Shown: piece after piece, positions 27,286 through 41,900 of the stretch
Layout of the letters: every line of letters begins with the position of its first letter
Numbering within the stretch: the first letter of the stretch is position 1
From: Corydoras sp. C115
Taxonomy: Eukaryota; Chordata; Actinopteri; Siluriformes; Callichthyidae
Direction of reading: 5' to 3'
NCBI GenBank assembly: GCA_019802505.1
Contig: JAFMOC010000191.1
Span: forward strand, 124,001-188,000
Length of the DNA stretch: 64,000 nt
The notes under the pieces: generated by a model
The model's database searches: none
What the model was told of the DNA's origin: nothing
Seen by the model: the letters and a program-made list of their open reading frames with translations, nothing else
Program-made: the position numbers and the translations under genes

Positions 27286-29434
27286 TGACACATGTTGGCA
27301 CGGATGACTTGTCTGACATCATGCAAGAACGCACACTTACACAAAGACAGGTGCTGGACCATTGGGCTGAGACCGGAAGAGGGGAAGCAGCCGGATGAAC
27401 ATTTAAAAAAAATAAATAAATCATCTCTAAATGCCAGTTCTGGTTTCGTTTACTGGAGCACGAATGAGAATCACAGATAAACTGGACTGGTCCAATTATA
27501 GCCTTAAAAAATATATTTTTTATTATTAAATTATTTATTATTATTACTTTATTGCTAATAAGCAGTTCAGGTCCTGATTATGAATCTTTACGTGATGTAA
27601 TGTTTAATACCAGTCAGTGGAGATCACTTGTATTAATAGTAGGTATTTTTGGGTCTGATCAGGACTTATAATGACAAAAATTATATATATATATTTATTC
27701 ATGGTTGCTGCCCCTCGACTGCCTCGTGCCCGTGTGCTCGAAATAAGCAGAGCAGAGAGTGTATAAGCAGCCTTACTGTACTTCTCCTCTTTGCACCTCT
27801 GCAGGATCTCTAAGCTTCTCTGATGCACAGGGTGATGCAGAAAGCTAAAACTATCCACACTTTTCAAAACTGCACATGGAGCAGCAGCATCATGCCCTTG
27901 AAAAGCACAGAGAGAGAGAGACAGAGAGAGAGAGACAAAAGAAAGAGAAGAGAGAGAGAGAGAGAGGAAGAGCCAGTTAGACAAAAAGAAACAAGCTGTG
28001 CAATATACTAGAGATTCCCCTTTAAAGCATCGTCATGTACCTGCCTACGTCCCTCACCCGCCGAGCCTCCCCTCAGAGGTATACTCACCTTCCTCTCTGC
28101 CGTCTCACTGTAAATGTTGTCACCGGTCATTATTACGCTCGTTCGTCTGACTCAGTCAGGAGGGCATGCTGCGGCCTTGTGATTTTAATAGAACTGAGAG
28201 GACTCTTTGGATGAGCAATCAAAGCTGCCCATGTAGAATCATCACACACTCACACAGAGTGCTAGCTCTGATTTACTCATCGGCCAAACAGGGAATCGAA
28301 CCCTGGACCTTTTTGCTGTGGGGTGCTGCACCTGTGTGTGTGTGTATATAAATATATTTAGTAATGGGATAGGCCTGACTTTACACCAGGTGGATGATGG
28401 TTGAGTGTAATCTCATATTTTAATCCTATAATAGTCATGATGGTGGTGGAGGTGGTGGTGATGATGGGGGGGGGGGGTTGTTTCGGGTGCTGGGTGAATA
28501 CACCCAGGACGTTGTGCCAATCCATCGCTGGGACCTTAATAATGGTTTTCACAAAACGTCGTTAAATGAATGCGCCGCGTCCTCGTTGCTACTGTAGCAC
28601 TTCAACCTGCAGCGGTCAGAGGGAGAAGCTGCCAAACCTCTAAGCGAGCATGAAATATATGAGCAAGGAAGCTGAGCAGATGCAGAAGCTGAGCTGCTAC
28701 ACACTAGATCTTTAAAAACCACAAAGGCAGACAAAGAAACACAACAATAACCGCCAGCATTAACATTTACACAGTGGAAAGCATCATGTGTGGGACTCGT
28801 GGATTTTATTTTAACACAGAGATCCAGAGGGCTCACCGTGAGTCTGAACTGATTTACTGAACGTTATGATATTCTGATAAATAAATAAAACCTAAATATC
28901 CTTTAATCACGACAACCTCAGCACCGTCGGTTCTGTCCTGCCGTAACACTCACCACTTTTCTTCTCTGTGTGTCGGCGTCCCGCCTTCCGGAACGCCACC
29001 ACGGCTCGACAGTAAGCCCGCAGCACGGCCCAGCGGAACGTGGCCACCGGGTCGATGCCGATCAGGCTGCCGATAAACGCGTTCTTGCTGCTCTTCAGCA
29101 GAGCCACGATGTCCGGCCGCATGTGGTCCGTGTTCTTCTCCCTGAAGTCCTGAATGAAGAGGAAACAAAGGGCCTTCATTAACTCACCCAAAGTTTGAAC
29201 TAGGTTTTTTTTTAAGGTTGGACGTAATCTTTATCTTCCCATGTTGCCAAAGTATAAACCATCAATCAGAGTGAAAGACCTTCTCAGAACCAAAGTCAGG
29301 ACCATCAGAGAACAGGTATAATTTGAGTAGTGTTTCATTGGTAGTGGACAACTTCCTTTCTGTGTGGAATTTGCATGTTCTTCCCATGTCTGTACAAGTT
29401 TCCGGTTTCTTATAGTCCAAAAAAAAATGAATAA

Positions 29435-29494
<60 letters not shown>

Positions 29495-32301
29495 ATGGGA
29501 AATGCTGGGATGGGCTTCAGTTGGCACAGATTCAAGCTTAATCAGGATAATTAGTTATGAAAATAAATAAATGTCTTTTTAATAAAAACTAAAGTGCTAC
29601 TGTGTAATTATGCTGCCTGAGGGTTTTCTTTACTTAATGACATCAGCAGCTGTGTGAATCACTGAGAGTGGGGGGGGGGGGGGGGATCAGCGTGCCGTTT
29701 AAAGCAGTAATAATGAGCTCAGCTCTCACCTTCACGCCGTACTTGACCTTCCCAGCGTAGTGTTTAATGATGAAAGCCGGCTCCATGACGGCAGGAAACT
29801 CGATGTAGTTGTTCCCCTCGTGCTGTCGCTTGAACTTGTCCAGCAGGGTCTGGTTGGTGGCCTGCGGGAAGCTGCGGGATCAGACAGGATGGACGTACAT
29901 GAGCTTAGGGGAACGCGGCGGGTCAGAACGAGAGCGGACTCCGAATACGGAACCCGAGTCCGAGTGAACCGGCATGCGCCTCGGAGCCGATAGAGGAGCT
30001 TTAGGAACGCGGGGTATGTAATTATAGAGCTGGTATGTAATTATCTCATCATTTACAATAACATAAATCAATGGAGCTGCAGCGGTGGAACTTTGGAACA
30101 GATATGTGGCGGTGGGAGAACCTCAGGCTAATCGACACAGATTCCAGAAGCTGTGATTATTATTTTAAATGCAGGTCTCGTGGAACAGACGTGCTTCCAT
30201 TCGAACCCACGATTCCTTCCCAAGTCGACATGCAGCTTTAAAGAACAGAAAGAAGACACCAGGACTGAAACAATCGAACACAGAGCTGGTATCATGTGGG
30301 TGGTGGGTGATTCTCAGTACTGCAGTGACACTGATCTGGTGGAGGTGTGCGTGTTGGGAAAATGGTTACAGTATTTTAAACTTCACCACCAGTTTATCAG
30401 CGTCACTGCAGTGCCAAAAATCATCCACCCATACATTATCTTTTGCTTAATTCTGTACTATGGTCGCGGGGTTGGGGTTCCACATGCCAATACAGGGGTG
30501 AACATTCCGGACACTGGGCAGATACCCCCCCCACCCTCACCCCAAGGACAGGGTGCCAATTTTCTCTGGGCATACAGTCACTCACACATTACATAGGAGC
30601 AATTTAGAGCAGCCAATTGTCCTTGAATTCATGTTTTTTGGACTGTGGGAGGAAACCCACGCAGACACATGGAGAACATGGAAACCACCCAGATTAGGAT
30701 TCGAACCTGGATCCCCAGCGCTGAGAGGCGAACGTGACGCCCGCCTCACCGAAACAACACTGCAGAATTACAAAGAATTACAAAGTGCATCTATATTAAA
30801 CATAAATTTTTTTTGCAAAGTAGAGAGAGTGAAATTTGCATATTCGTATTTAAATAATTAAAGCACCGGATTAAACCCTCTAAATGGTGGTCCGTGCCTG
30901 GGTTTTATCATCTCACAGATTTAATAAGAAAAGGCCGATCTGGGGCCGTGGCAGGAGGATATGATCAACACGTCCACTTCCTTCAGCCCGAAGGGAGAGC
31001 GAGCGAGCGAGCGAGCTGCTGGCAGCGCTTTAACGGAGAGGAACGGCTACAGGAAAAGGAAGAACGTGCCACGAGAGTTCAGCTATGAAAAGCACCGATC
31101 CAGGGTGTCCGCTTTCCAGCTATTTTAAGCCGGAGCAGATTTTCGTGATCAAAGGACATTCTTCTCTATTTTTAAAGACTTCAAAAATCGGCCGTTTGTG
31201 TTTTATAAAGTCGGAGGTAAAATTCTTCAATGCTAATTAAACGTTCAGTACAGAGATCTGGCTCCGGTTTTCCACGACGCCCGAGCGAGCCAGATGAGCT
31301 GGAGCGCACGACCGCCTGGCAGGACTCACTTGCACTCCTCGTCCAGTAGGTGGAGCAGTGCAGTGGGTTTCTTGCTGATGAGGTGGATGCAGCCGGTGTT
31401 GTCGATGTAATCTATGTTATGCCAGGTGATCCCCTCTGCCCTGTATTCTTCCTGAGGGGGAGAGACAAAACAACAAACACACGGTCAGCGCTTCCAACGT
31501 CACGGAGGAACCGAGCGGAACGTCCGACGGAACCAACACGGGATCGGCTCGAACCCAAAGCCCTGTGTGCAGAATTCCCCACCGGGTCCCCACGGCGTCG
31601 CTGACACACGCGCTGGATATTTAAAGGAAATCAACGTTTCTACGCTGAAATCCGCTTTCCAATAAAAATCCACCCAAACCCAGGAATTCCTTTCATCTCT
31701 GGACGGTAGCCAGAGCAACCCGCCAAAGAAAGGTTCTCGGGTCTTTTCATCGCCAGCACTGAAGAAATGTTCTCGCATCGTACCACGGCGCTTGTGGTTT
31801 CAAAAAATGAGAGGAATTCTTAACATTTACAGCTTTTTTTTAAATAATAATTTCTTAAGACTTTAGAGAATGTAAATGAAATCAGTGTTATGTCTCCGAC
31901 ACACAACTCATCTCCAAACACGATACTTAGAACACCGAGAGCACCGATCGGCTAACAACAAATCCATCTCCATGTTTTAATAAGACATTCTCTGTTCTCT
32001 GTTGGTCAGGAGCATCACAGAACAGGTGTCATTTGGGTGGTGGATTGTTTGTCAGTTCTGCAGTGATCCTGATGTTGTGAGGGGTTTTAATGCAGAATTC
32101 AAACACCTCAGTGACACTGCTGGGATAGGAATAATGCACCCACCAAATAATCCCTGCTCTGTGGTGCTACTACTGGGGTTCTGACCATTAGAACAGAGTA
32201 CACAGTGTGTACTGTAGAACACAAACAGATGGACTACAGGCTGGAATTGTAGAACTACAAAGTCCATCTTTAAGGGAAGCACAAAAAAGATGTGTCTTGT
32301 G

Positions 32302-32348
<47 letters not shown>

Positions 32349-35300
32349 CAACATAAAGAACTTTGTATTCAGTAGTAAATAACCAGAGGCACAGATCTGG
32401 ACTCAGGAGAACTTTTTCACACATTCTTTTCTTCGTCTGACAAGAGGAATGAACCCAAACAGCCTCCCGAGGAAAGCAAATAAAGTCCATTTATGGCATG
32501 GCCGTAAATGGCTTAGAGGAAAGAAAAAAAAAAAAAACTGCCATTAATGGTATAATGAGAGCGTGTGCGGTGTGTCTGCCTTTTCCAAGAGCCACTCTGC
32601 TGTGGTTGGATTTATGGTCCTCAGATGGCATGCGTGCCAGGCGTACTTAAAGCACAGGCAGGATTTCCCAGCTTGGAATTGAGTACCTGCTATTCAGAGC
32701 AGGATTATATCTTTTACTGCTTCCACTAAAAGTTTCAGTGCAGTTGCATAGAGCGCGGGCGACTTTCGACTCCGCTAGACCCAGAGTGTCCGGGGCTCAT
32801 CCTGCACTCACCATGTTTATCGTAGTGGAAGATGAGTGTCTGTATACTTATGACCACATTCAAACCTGGTCATCTCTCTGCAGCCATAAAGATTTTGGAG
32901 TCTGTGGGAATAGTTTCCTATTTATCTAAACAGCATTTGTGAGATTGGACACAGAGATCGGATGAGAGTGTCAGTGTCATCAAGTGGACGTTGCTCCGAA
33001 AACCAGACATCAAACACAGAGCAAAATCATCAGTCGTCAATTATTGGGTCGAGTAAATGTGACTGGACTTGAGCAGATTTTTTGGGGAAAAAGTCTTACA
33101 ATGTAATAAAGTTCTCCATCACTGAGTCCTGGAACTGTCTTTGCACCAGAAGCCATTAGACTCGCGCTCTGCTGTAATCGTATCCAATCAGACGGGCCGC
33201 TGCAGAAACCCGGTGTCCGTTTCTACGCTTTGATGAAATAATGGACGCAATCAATGAAGCGAAGCAGATCTGGTGCGGCACTTAAGGGAACAGAACACAC
33301 TTCAGCTGTCTAAAAGATCCACTCGAAAGTCTCCAGAGCAGCGCGAGAGACTCAACATCACTTCAGATTACAGTCCAGAATGCATTACGGACCATGAAGG
33401 ATGCAGAATGTTTAGGAAACCAACTGTATACAGAGGATCTGAGGACGTTCACGACACGGATCACTGAAAATCTGAAACAACGGTTTATTAGAGCTCACGC
33501 CATAACGACCGGACGCCATGCACCTGGCACTAACGAGGATTTAAAATGCTGTCAACTGAAAGGTGTAAATAAAAGACACAGACATGGGGAGGGAGACTGT
33601 GGATGACTGGGACTGCAGAACGTGAACATATTATTTATATTGAATTATTCATTCAATTAACATTAAACGTAAGACTTTAATTAACATTAAACGTAACTGA
33701 AAGGGCGGCAGAGTGGTGTGGTGATTAGCATGTTCGCCTCTCAGCACTGGGGGGGTCCAGGTTCGAATCCCGATCTGGGAGGAGCTCCCATGTTCTCCCT
33801 GTGTCCAAGTGGGTTTTCTCCGAGTTGTCCGGTTTCATCCCACAGTCCAAAAAGCAGGGATTCAAGGTAAGTTGCCCTTTAAATTGCCCCTATATATATA
33901 TAGTGAGTGAGTGCGCGCGTGTGTGTGTGTGTATAAGCCCAGCGATGGATTGGCGCCCTGTCCTGGGTGTGTCTGCCCAGCACCAGAAAAGTTCTGAGGA
34001 ACCTGTCAGAATTCTCACCCCATTTAAATGAGACCTTGTGCTGCCCCCTGTGCTCAACAGAGGAACTACAGTTGCTCATCATTTATTCCCAATGTGCACA
34101 GATGCAGCAGGTGAAGCCCATAAAGCGCAAAACTCAACGGTGAGACAGCATAGAGTTCACGGTGGGGCAGTAACGCACGGACGTGCCGAGCTACATCCGT
34201 GTGGATTCGTTCCACGGGGTCCGTAAATGAATAAATGTAACAGGAAATTGTGTTGTCCTGAGATGGTGGAGAGAACAGCCTCCAGCACACGCTGTACATG
34301 ATAAAGGTTTACGAGCCATGAAGGATTCAATTAGAGCTTAAATAAAACCCGAGCTCAAAAGAAAAGATAAGCGCTTTACCAAAGCCAGATGATTATACGC
34401 AGACTTTAACCCAAAGCTCGAGAGCCTCTGGTCAAATTCCACGGTTTTTAGAACTTTGGGAATTCAGTTCGGATCAAATTGAGGTGGACGTCATGTGACC
34501 TGATCGCTCCATCAGATGCACCCCTCCTCGTTCCTACACTCAGTGTCCGATTTATTATTAATTAGTGTTAGTTTTAGATACTTTATTAGTCTTAAGGCAG
34601 ATAGGCTACCACAGAAAAACATAGTAAAATTGTTTTTAATATGTTTTAATTATCCCATCTGGGTGGAGTTTCCATGTTCTCCCCGTGTCTGCGTGGGTTT
34701 CCTCCGGGTTCTCTGGTTTCCTCCCACAGTCCAAAAACATGGATCAAGTCAATTGAATTCTCAAAAAATTGCCCCATATAGAGTGTGTATGTGTGAGTGA
34801 GTGTGTGCCCAGCGATGGATTGGCGCCCTGTCCTGGGTCTATCTGCCCAGCGCCCGAGACATTCTCCCCTGGATGGGCATGGGGAACCCCACCGCGACCC
34901 TAATAGAGGATAAAGCAGGAGATAATGAATGAATGAATGAATGTTTTAATTATTTAGTAGCCCATCAGAAGAACATGAAGGGATCAAACACCTGAGCATC
35001 TCAGTAGGAATCAATCTGCGGGGCTGCTGTCAGAGGGGGTGTCATTAGGGACTTAATAAAACCCCAAACCAAACAAACCTTTTCTAAACCAACACTGGTT
35101 TTAAAGGTGAGTCACAAAGGCTTCACTCTGACAGGCTGTGATTACACTGATGAATTGTGGGGGCTGGAGTTAAAACAGGTAAACAGTCCTGTGAGCAGAC
35201 GGATGTTGCTACGTGAAGCTACAATAGTGCGCTTCATTCGGTAACGTCCCTTTGTTCTTTGTTCATTTAGTTGTTAAACTGGGGTTATTAACTAGAACGG

Positions 35301-35777
35301 GTCCTGTAATGATGAACCACCAAACACCAGCTCATTCAATAAAGACTGCATTATTACTAAAGTCAGAGTAATAACGGACCGCTGAGGTTACTGCTGCAGC
35401 GTACAGACAGGCCATTCAGACGGTCACCGACTCACACGTCCCTCAGAGGAACAGACCGTTGGACGTCTTAATTACAGAGCACACGGACCGGGGCAACCTA
35501 TCAATATATAATCACATGATACACAATGCCACGTTCTACTGAAATTAATCCCATCATCAACCGGAACTCAGGAAAAGGTTAATGGACAAATCTGTAATGT
35601 ATCACACACACAGACACACACACATAGAGACACATAGAGACACACACAGACACACACACAGACACACACACAGAGACACACACAGAGACACACACAGAGA
35701 CACACACAGAGACACACACACACAAACAAACACACACACACACAAACACACACACACAAACAAACACACACAAACAA

Positions 35778-35808
<31 letters not shown>

Positions 35809-35941
35809 AACACAAACACACACACAAACACACACACAAACAAACAAACACACACAAACACACACACACAAACAAACACACACACAAACAAACACACACA
35901 AACAAACACACACACAAACACACACACACACAAACAAACAC

Positions 35942-35976
<35 letters not shown>

Positions 35977-38900
35977 AACACACACACAAAAACACACACA
36001 CAAACACACACACAGACAAACAGAACCACATAAACAGAAGCACACACTAAGATGTGCACACACACACACACAGATGTGCATATGTGCGCACACACACACA
36101 CACACACACACACAGCCGACGACCCTCAACATCATATTAAATTCTAAACTCAGAAGCAAAGTGACATCACACTATATATAGATTTAATATACACACAGTA
36201 CAATGTTTATCTCCAGTTTAACTGATGTTCTATTAACCCCACAGAACGTTAAACTGGACTTCACGTCTGATAGACTACACACAACGCTGCCAGACTATTA
36301 ATCCAACTAAAGTATAGACCGTCCATCCGAGCTGTGTGCAGTCAAAACAACCAGAGCCGTAACCACAGAGAATAAATGTGTTATTACACGAACACCGCCG
36401 AGCCGAGGACGACGCGGCGGTCAGCTCCTTCATACCTGCTCCAGTTTGAAGATGTGCTGGTTGAAGTAATGCTGAAGCCTCTCGTTGGCAAAGTTGATGC
36501 AGAACTGCTCGAAACTGTTGTTCTCATAGTCTTCAAAACCGAAGATGTCGAGAACCCCGATGGATAAGATCTGAGGAGGACAGCCGTTATGTCATGAGGG
36601 AAAAAAAAAAAAAACATTAATGTGAACTAAAAGGAATAACTCATTAATACGGTTATTTAATTCTCTGTGATGAATGTATTCAGCTGGGTGCATGCTGGGG
36701 TCTCTGTGACCTGTTGGCCCCTCGACTCCCTCCCTTATCTGGCTTTATTATTTAATAGACTCGCTCACCTTGACCGACTCCTCCAGGTCTCTATTGTTCA
36801 GCAGGGCGTGATTGATCCTGAACACGATCCAGTCGAACAGCGCGCTGTACAGAGACTTAGCCATGGAGTCTCGCACCGTTCCGGCCTGAGAAAGAATCCA
36901 CAATCAACATCGGAGTGAACGGGGTGCGTAACGACCCCCTCGTCCCGAACAAACACACCAGGACCTGCTTATCGTTTTCCAACCAGGTTGATGAGCTTTA
37001 ATGTTTTGGCTCACGTGTTAATGGACGGATACTGATGTTCATCATCATCTGCGACTGAATGAACCCTGAATTAGAACAGGGATTATAAGGCGTCTCCAAA
37101 CATGCAGTATAGAAAACAGATTGATATTCATGATGAATTAATTAAATACTTCAGAGAAAGCATTAAAGTTGATTCTCTTGATGGCCACACATAAAGAACT
37201 GAGGACAGACGGCCTCGGTGTTGGTTTTGATTCTGGACTGTTAAACAGGTTTAACGGCAGGATCCTGACGGAACGTGAGCGAAGGAACCCACAGGCAAAT
37301 GAAAAGCAGCAGCGAGGCAGCCAGCCATGAGAGACGCGGTGGGTGCGAGTCCGGATGGTTGGAAGCGAATCAGCTGGAATGGCTCGGCACGTCGCGGGTT
37401 TTGTTTGTTTTGAAAACCAGCACTAATGAAAATTGGTTGAACTCACGTTGAAACAAATCTCCGCCTCGAAGTTTTAACTGAGGTTCATCCAGCAGAACTG
37501 CAAATCACTGACATCCTAAATAACTCGAGGAAGCAGAAACGCTGCAGTTCACATTCGGGGAGGTTGAAGACAGTGGTTTGTGCACCACATGGACAAAAGT
37601 AACGGGATGCCAACCTATTACTGAGGCAGGAGACACGGCGGGCGAGGAACGGACGATGGTTGACACACACATTCGCTATATAGGGGCAATTTTGAGCAGC
37701 TAGTTTACCCTGAATGCATGGAGTAAGCCCACGTGGACCCAGATCGGGATTCAAATCTGGATCAGCACTGAGAGGCGAACATACTACACTTACATTTTGG
37801 TCATTTATTGGACGCTTTTATCCAAAGCGACTTACAAGGTGAGCACAGGGTTAACCACACCATCCCTGGAGCAATGAGGGTTAAGGATCTTGCTCAAGGA
37901 CCCACACTGGTAACTTCAGTGGACCTGGGATTTGAACCCCCAACCTTCAGATTGATAGCCCAACACCCTAACCACTGAGCTACCACTCCCACCACACCGC
38001 CGTGTGTTTGCCCCCCGTGTCATTTCTGTCTCATTAATTTTGCGTTTTGGCAAATCCTGCGAGATCGAACTCCGTTTCAGTCCTAAAGATCTTCGTCGCA
38101 GAACCGCAGACATTACAGGACGTAAGGCGGCCTGTAAAAGCCTCAACGCGGAGCAAAGAAGTCGGACCGCTTCTGGAATTTCCACGAGTTAATGCATTCG
38201 CATTTTAAGAAGCGCAGTTACACAGTAACAGAGTTAAGAACATTGTGAACCCAACGCGTCAAACAATGGCAAGCGTGACCTTTTACACAATTCATAGCCC
38301 TTCTGTGTTGACATTTGCGTTCCTGCCCAGTATGCAGTGCATTTCAAGGGAATGTTGCCCTTGTATAAGCATTCCTTAATCGTAGTTTAGATTAGACGTC
38401 TTCGAGACGTGTCACTCACTGACGGCAGGAAGCTGCCCTGTTGCATTCCACTGACCCCCGAGCAACTGCCTTCTGAAAGTCCACGCACCGCGTTTGTTCC
38501 ATAAAGAGGGCGTGTCATAGAACCAGAGGGTCTCGACGGGCAGGCCGTCAGGGATGAGGAACCGCGGCAGCAGGGATAATGGTTTATTAAATACCTCTGC
38601 AGCTGCCAGGACTCCAGATCCGCGGCCCTCTCACGGCAGCTGTGACGGAAAAGCCGAGGTCCGGTTGCATCGGAGCGTTCGGCAGAAAGCACGGACGCTC
38701 CGAATTAAGAGAGCGGTGCTGGGTTCGTCCGAGCAGATTAACACGTGACGCAAAACGAAGAAGAACACAGCTACATTTTCTCATACACAAGATACAATGT
38801 AAATGGTTATGAGTTAGTTGTTGCTAGGCAACTTAAAGGCTAAACGGCAAGGTCACGGAGACAAGCAACGAGTGAGATAAGAATCCCACCCACAAAAAAA

Positions 38901-41900
38901 CAAGACTTTTTTTTTTTTTTAAAGTAAATAAACTGAATCCGGCGGCACGGTGGCTTAGTTGTCAGCACGTTCGCCTCTCAGCGCTAGGGATTCCCGGTTC
39001 GAATCCCCATCTGGGTGGAGTTTCCATGTTCTCCCCCGTGTCTGCGTGGGTTTCCTCCGGGTTCTCCGGTTTCCTCCCACAATCCAAAAACATGGATCAA
39101 GTCAATTGAGTTCTCCAAATTGCCCCATATAGAGTGTGTCTGTGAGTGAGTGTGTGCCCAGTGATAGGTTGGCGCCCTGTCCTGGGTGTATCTGCGCAGC
39201 GCCCGAAACGTTCTCCCCTGGACGGGCATGGGGAACCCCCCCGCGACCCTAATAGAGGATAAAGCAGAAGATAATGGATGAATGAAAATAAACCGAATCC
39301 AATAGGTTTTGATGAGCGCTTCACGGGGGTGAGACAACCTCTGATTATGCAACAGCTCGGCCAATCAGATTTTGGGATCCATCATTGCACTATGTAATGC
39401 ACTGTGAACAGAATACACCGTAATTTTTGTAACTGTCGTTCAAACCGTCTCACCTCAGCTAGCTTGTAGGGCACGACGAGTCTCTCTCCCACGGTTACGG
39501 TCTTCCTGGTCGTCAGCGCTTCAAAGAGCATCTCTTCTTTCACCTGAAATGAAGAAATACGAGAAAACTCTGATGAGAGACACACCTCAGAATGATCAGA
39601 ATGAGCAGACTGTAGAGCCACGTGTTCACGTTGATGGAGGAGCTGATTCGATCTCACTCGGTCCGTGTCTCGTGTGAAAATGTCTGATATTTGTCTCCTG
39701 GCCCGGCGGAGCAGACGGCGCGACGTGGCCGGGATGAGGTTTTCGTTTGAATGCAGCGTTCTGTTCTCTTCAAACCGACAGAGCTGAAGAACTCTGGACC
39801 CATGAAGCAGCTCCTCTCATACGTTCCATTCCACATGCATTAAAACACAGCTGCAGCATCATCAGTCTCTCTCTCTCTCTCTCCAGCTCAGCTCCACGTG
39901 AGACCTGAGACAGCTGAGATGTTTCACCGCGGGGCAAGAGACACGGAGATATGACGACGAACGAAACGCCATACAGCAGAAAAACATTTCCGTGAAAAGA
40001 TATCAGCAGCACAGATCTGCTTACCGCTCTCACACTCGACTCAGATTACAGGTTTAAACATCCAGACCGGTGAGACTGGACGAAAATCACTGCTCAATAT
40101 CCCATAATCTGATCAAACCAAGTGAGGAAAGGATCCATTATGCCGACTGCACTTACACACAGAGGAGAGCGTCCTACACATTTAACCCACTCACACAGAC
40201 ACACTCTATATGGGGCAATTTTTTGAGAACTCAATTGACTTGATCCATGTTTTTGGACTGTTGGAGGAAACCGGAGAACCCGGAGGAAACCCACACAGAC
40301 ACGGGGAGAACATGGAAACTCCACCCAGATGAGGATTCGAACCGGGAATCCCTAGTGCTGAGAGGAGAACGTGCTAACCACTAAGCCACCGTGCCGCCTG
40401 CTTATATATCATCTTAATATAAACTATTTTTTTCACATAAAATGGTAATCTTAATCTGCTGTGGATTATTCCAGTTAGAAACCTGGCTGAGTAAAAGTCA
40501 AAAGCTCACTCGAGGTCACATGTCATTACAAACAGCATCATCAGATCAGGCGGTTCGTTAAACACGCCGGCCGATGTTATTATTTTTACGCTTTTCTGCT
40601 TCTCTTTGAGTAAAGTACACAGAGTCTGAACGTGGCGGCGCCGCCGGTCCGGCCCGCGAGGCTGTCAGCGGCGCTCAGCGTAAAGCTTCCGACTGAAACC
40701 AGCGCGGGGAGCGCGTTCAGGCTTTTACTGACAGCTTTCCATTACAGCGTCAGCTATAAAAGAAACGGCAGCCTCGGCTTAGTGCTGACAGGGGACCTGC
40801 TGCTGGCTCCCAACGTTACGATGTGATTCAGCCTGCAGGACGGGTTCGAGTCAGCAGCACCGCGGCAACGAGGCGATTTACCACAAAAGACGTTTATTTA
40901 TGTGTCAAACATTCAATCCTATTTTATTTCAGTTCTTTTTTGCCAAATTATTTTTTTTATTTGGGTGGCACGGTGGTGTAGTGGTCAGCACAGCCACCTC
41001 TCAGCACTGGAAATGCAGGTTCGAATCCCAATCTGGGTGGAGTTTTCATGTTCTCCCCGTGTCCTTGTGGGTTTACATTGGGTTCTCATTCCAAATTGCT
41101 ATATACATAATATATAAAAATACAGAGGACCCCAGGGGCAGCAACATGGAACTCACAGGGATTTCGAACCGGGAATCCCATAGTGCTTAGCAAGGCGAAC
41201 GTGGGCTAACACTAAGTCCAACGTGCCCGTCCATAATAATAATAGTAATAATAAATACATTATATATATATTTCAGACTGTGTGAGTGAGTATATGTCCA
41301 GTGACATATGATGGATGGATTAGGCATAAGATAATGAATGGCTTTCTTTCTTTTTACCTCCAGCAGCTCTGAGACGATGGGCAGAACCTCGGGGTTGCAG
41401 ATGTCGATGGAGTCATCTCGATAAGTCTTCTTCTTATATTTAATGTTTCCTAAATGAAGTATGGCCGACAATAAAGAGAAAATCCTGCGAGAACAAAAAC
41501 ACTGAATTATTTATTGCTCACTTAGAAAAGAGGACACAGAGACATTTTGAGGTTTACAGTCAACGTTTTTATTGTAAAAGCAGTCTCGTGTACGTGAGAG
41601 GGCAGACAGGGCCGTCAGGAGACACACGCACGTGAATGCAGAGCGCGCTCGGACGCTTCGGACTCACCGTTTTCTGGTGGCCGGCAGGAAGCCCACCATC
41701 TCCATGGCCAGCTGCAAGCGCTCAAAGTCGTGCTTCAGGTCCTCCCCTTCCACTGTGAAGCAGTCCTGCCGGTGCAAGGAGCAAAGAGTCACCAGCAATT
41801 AAACACTCATCACAGTGGGTGGTCTTTCCATCGCTGCATTTACATGTTCCAACTCTCTTTAACTGCACACTGCTGAAACATGCACAAATGTGCTCGCTAC

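Larger units (their letters stand above)
31452..36435 (-). other. myo9a intron, 5 kb
   Basis: Holds an inverted-repeat element copy (31980-32290), a CA microsatellite (32311-32346), SINEs at 33703-33995 and 34654-34940, and a CA-rich array (35600-36117). The stretch 32500-33650 is repeat-free. No exon recognised. Confidence 0.7.

Noticed and set aside
35568..36181. Open frames rich in Cys/Val or Thr/His
   Set aside because: Translations of a CA-rich array; low complexity, present in several frames at once.
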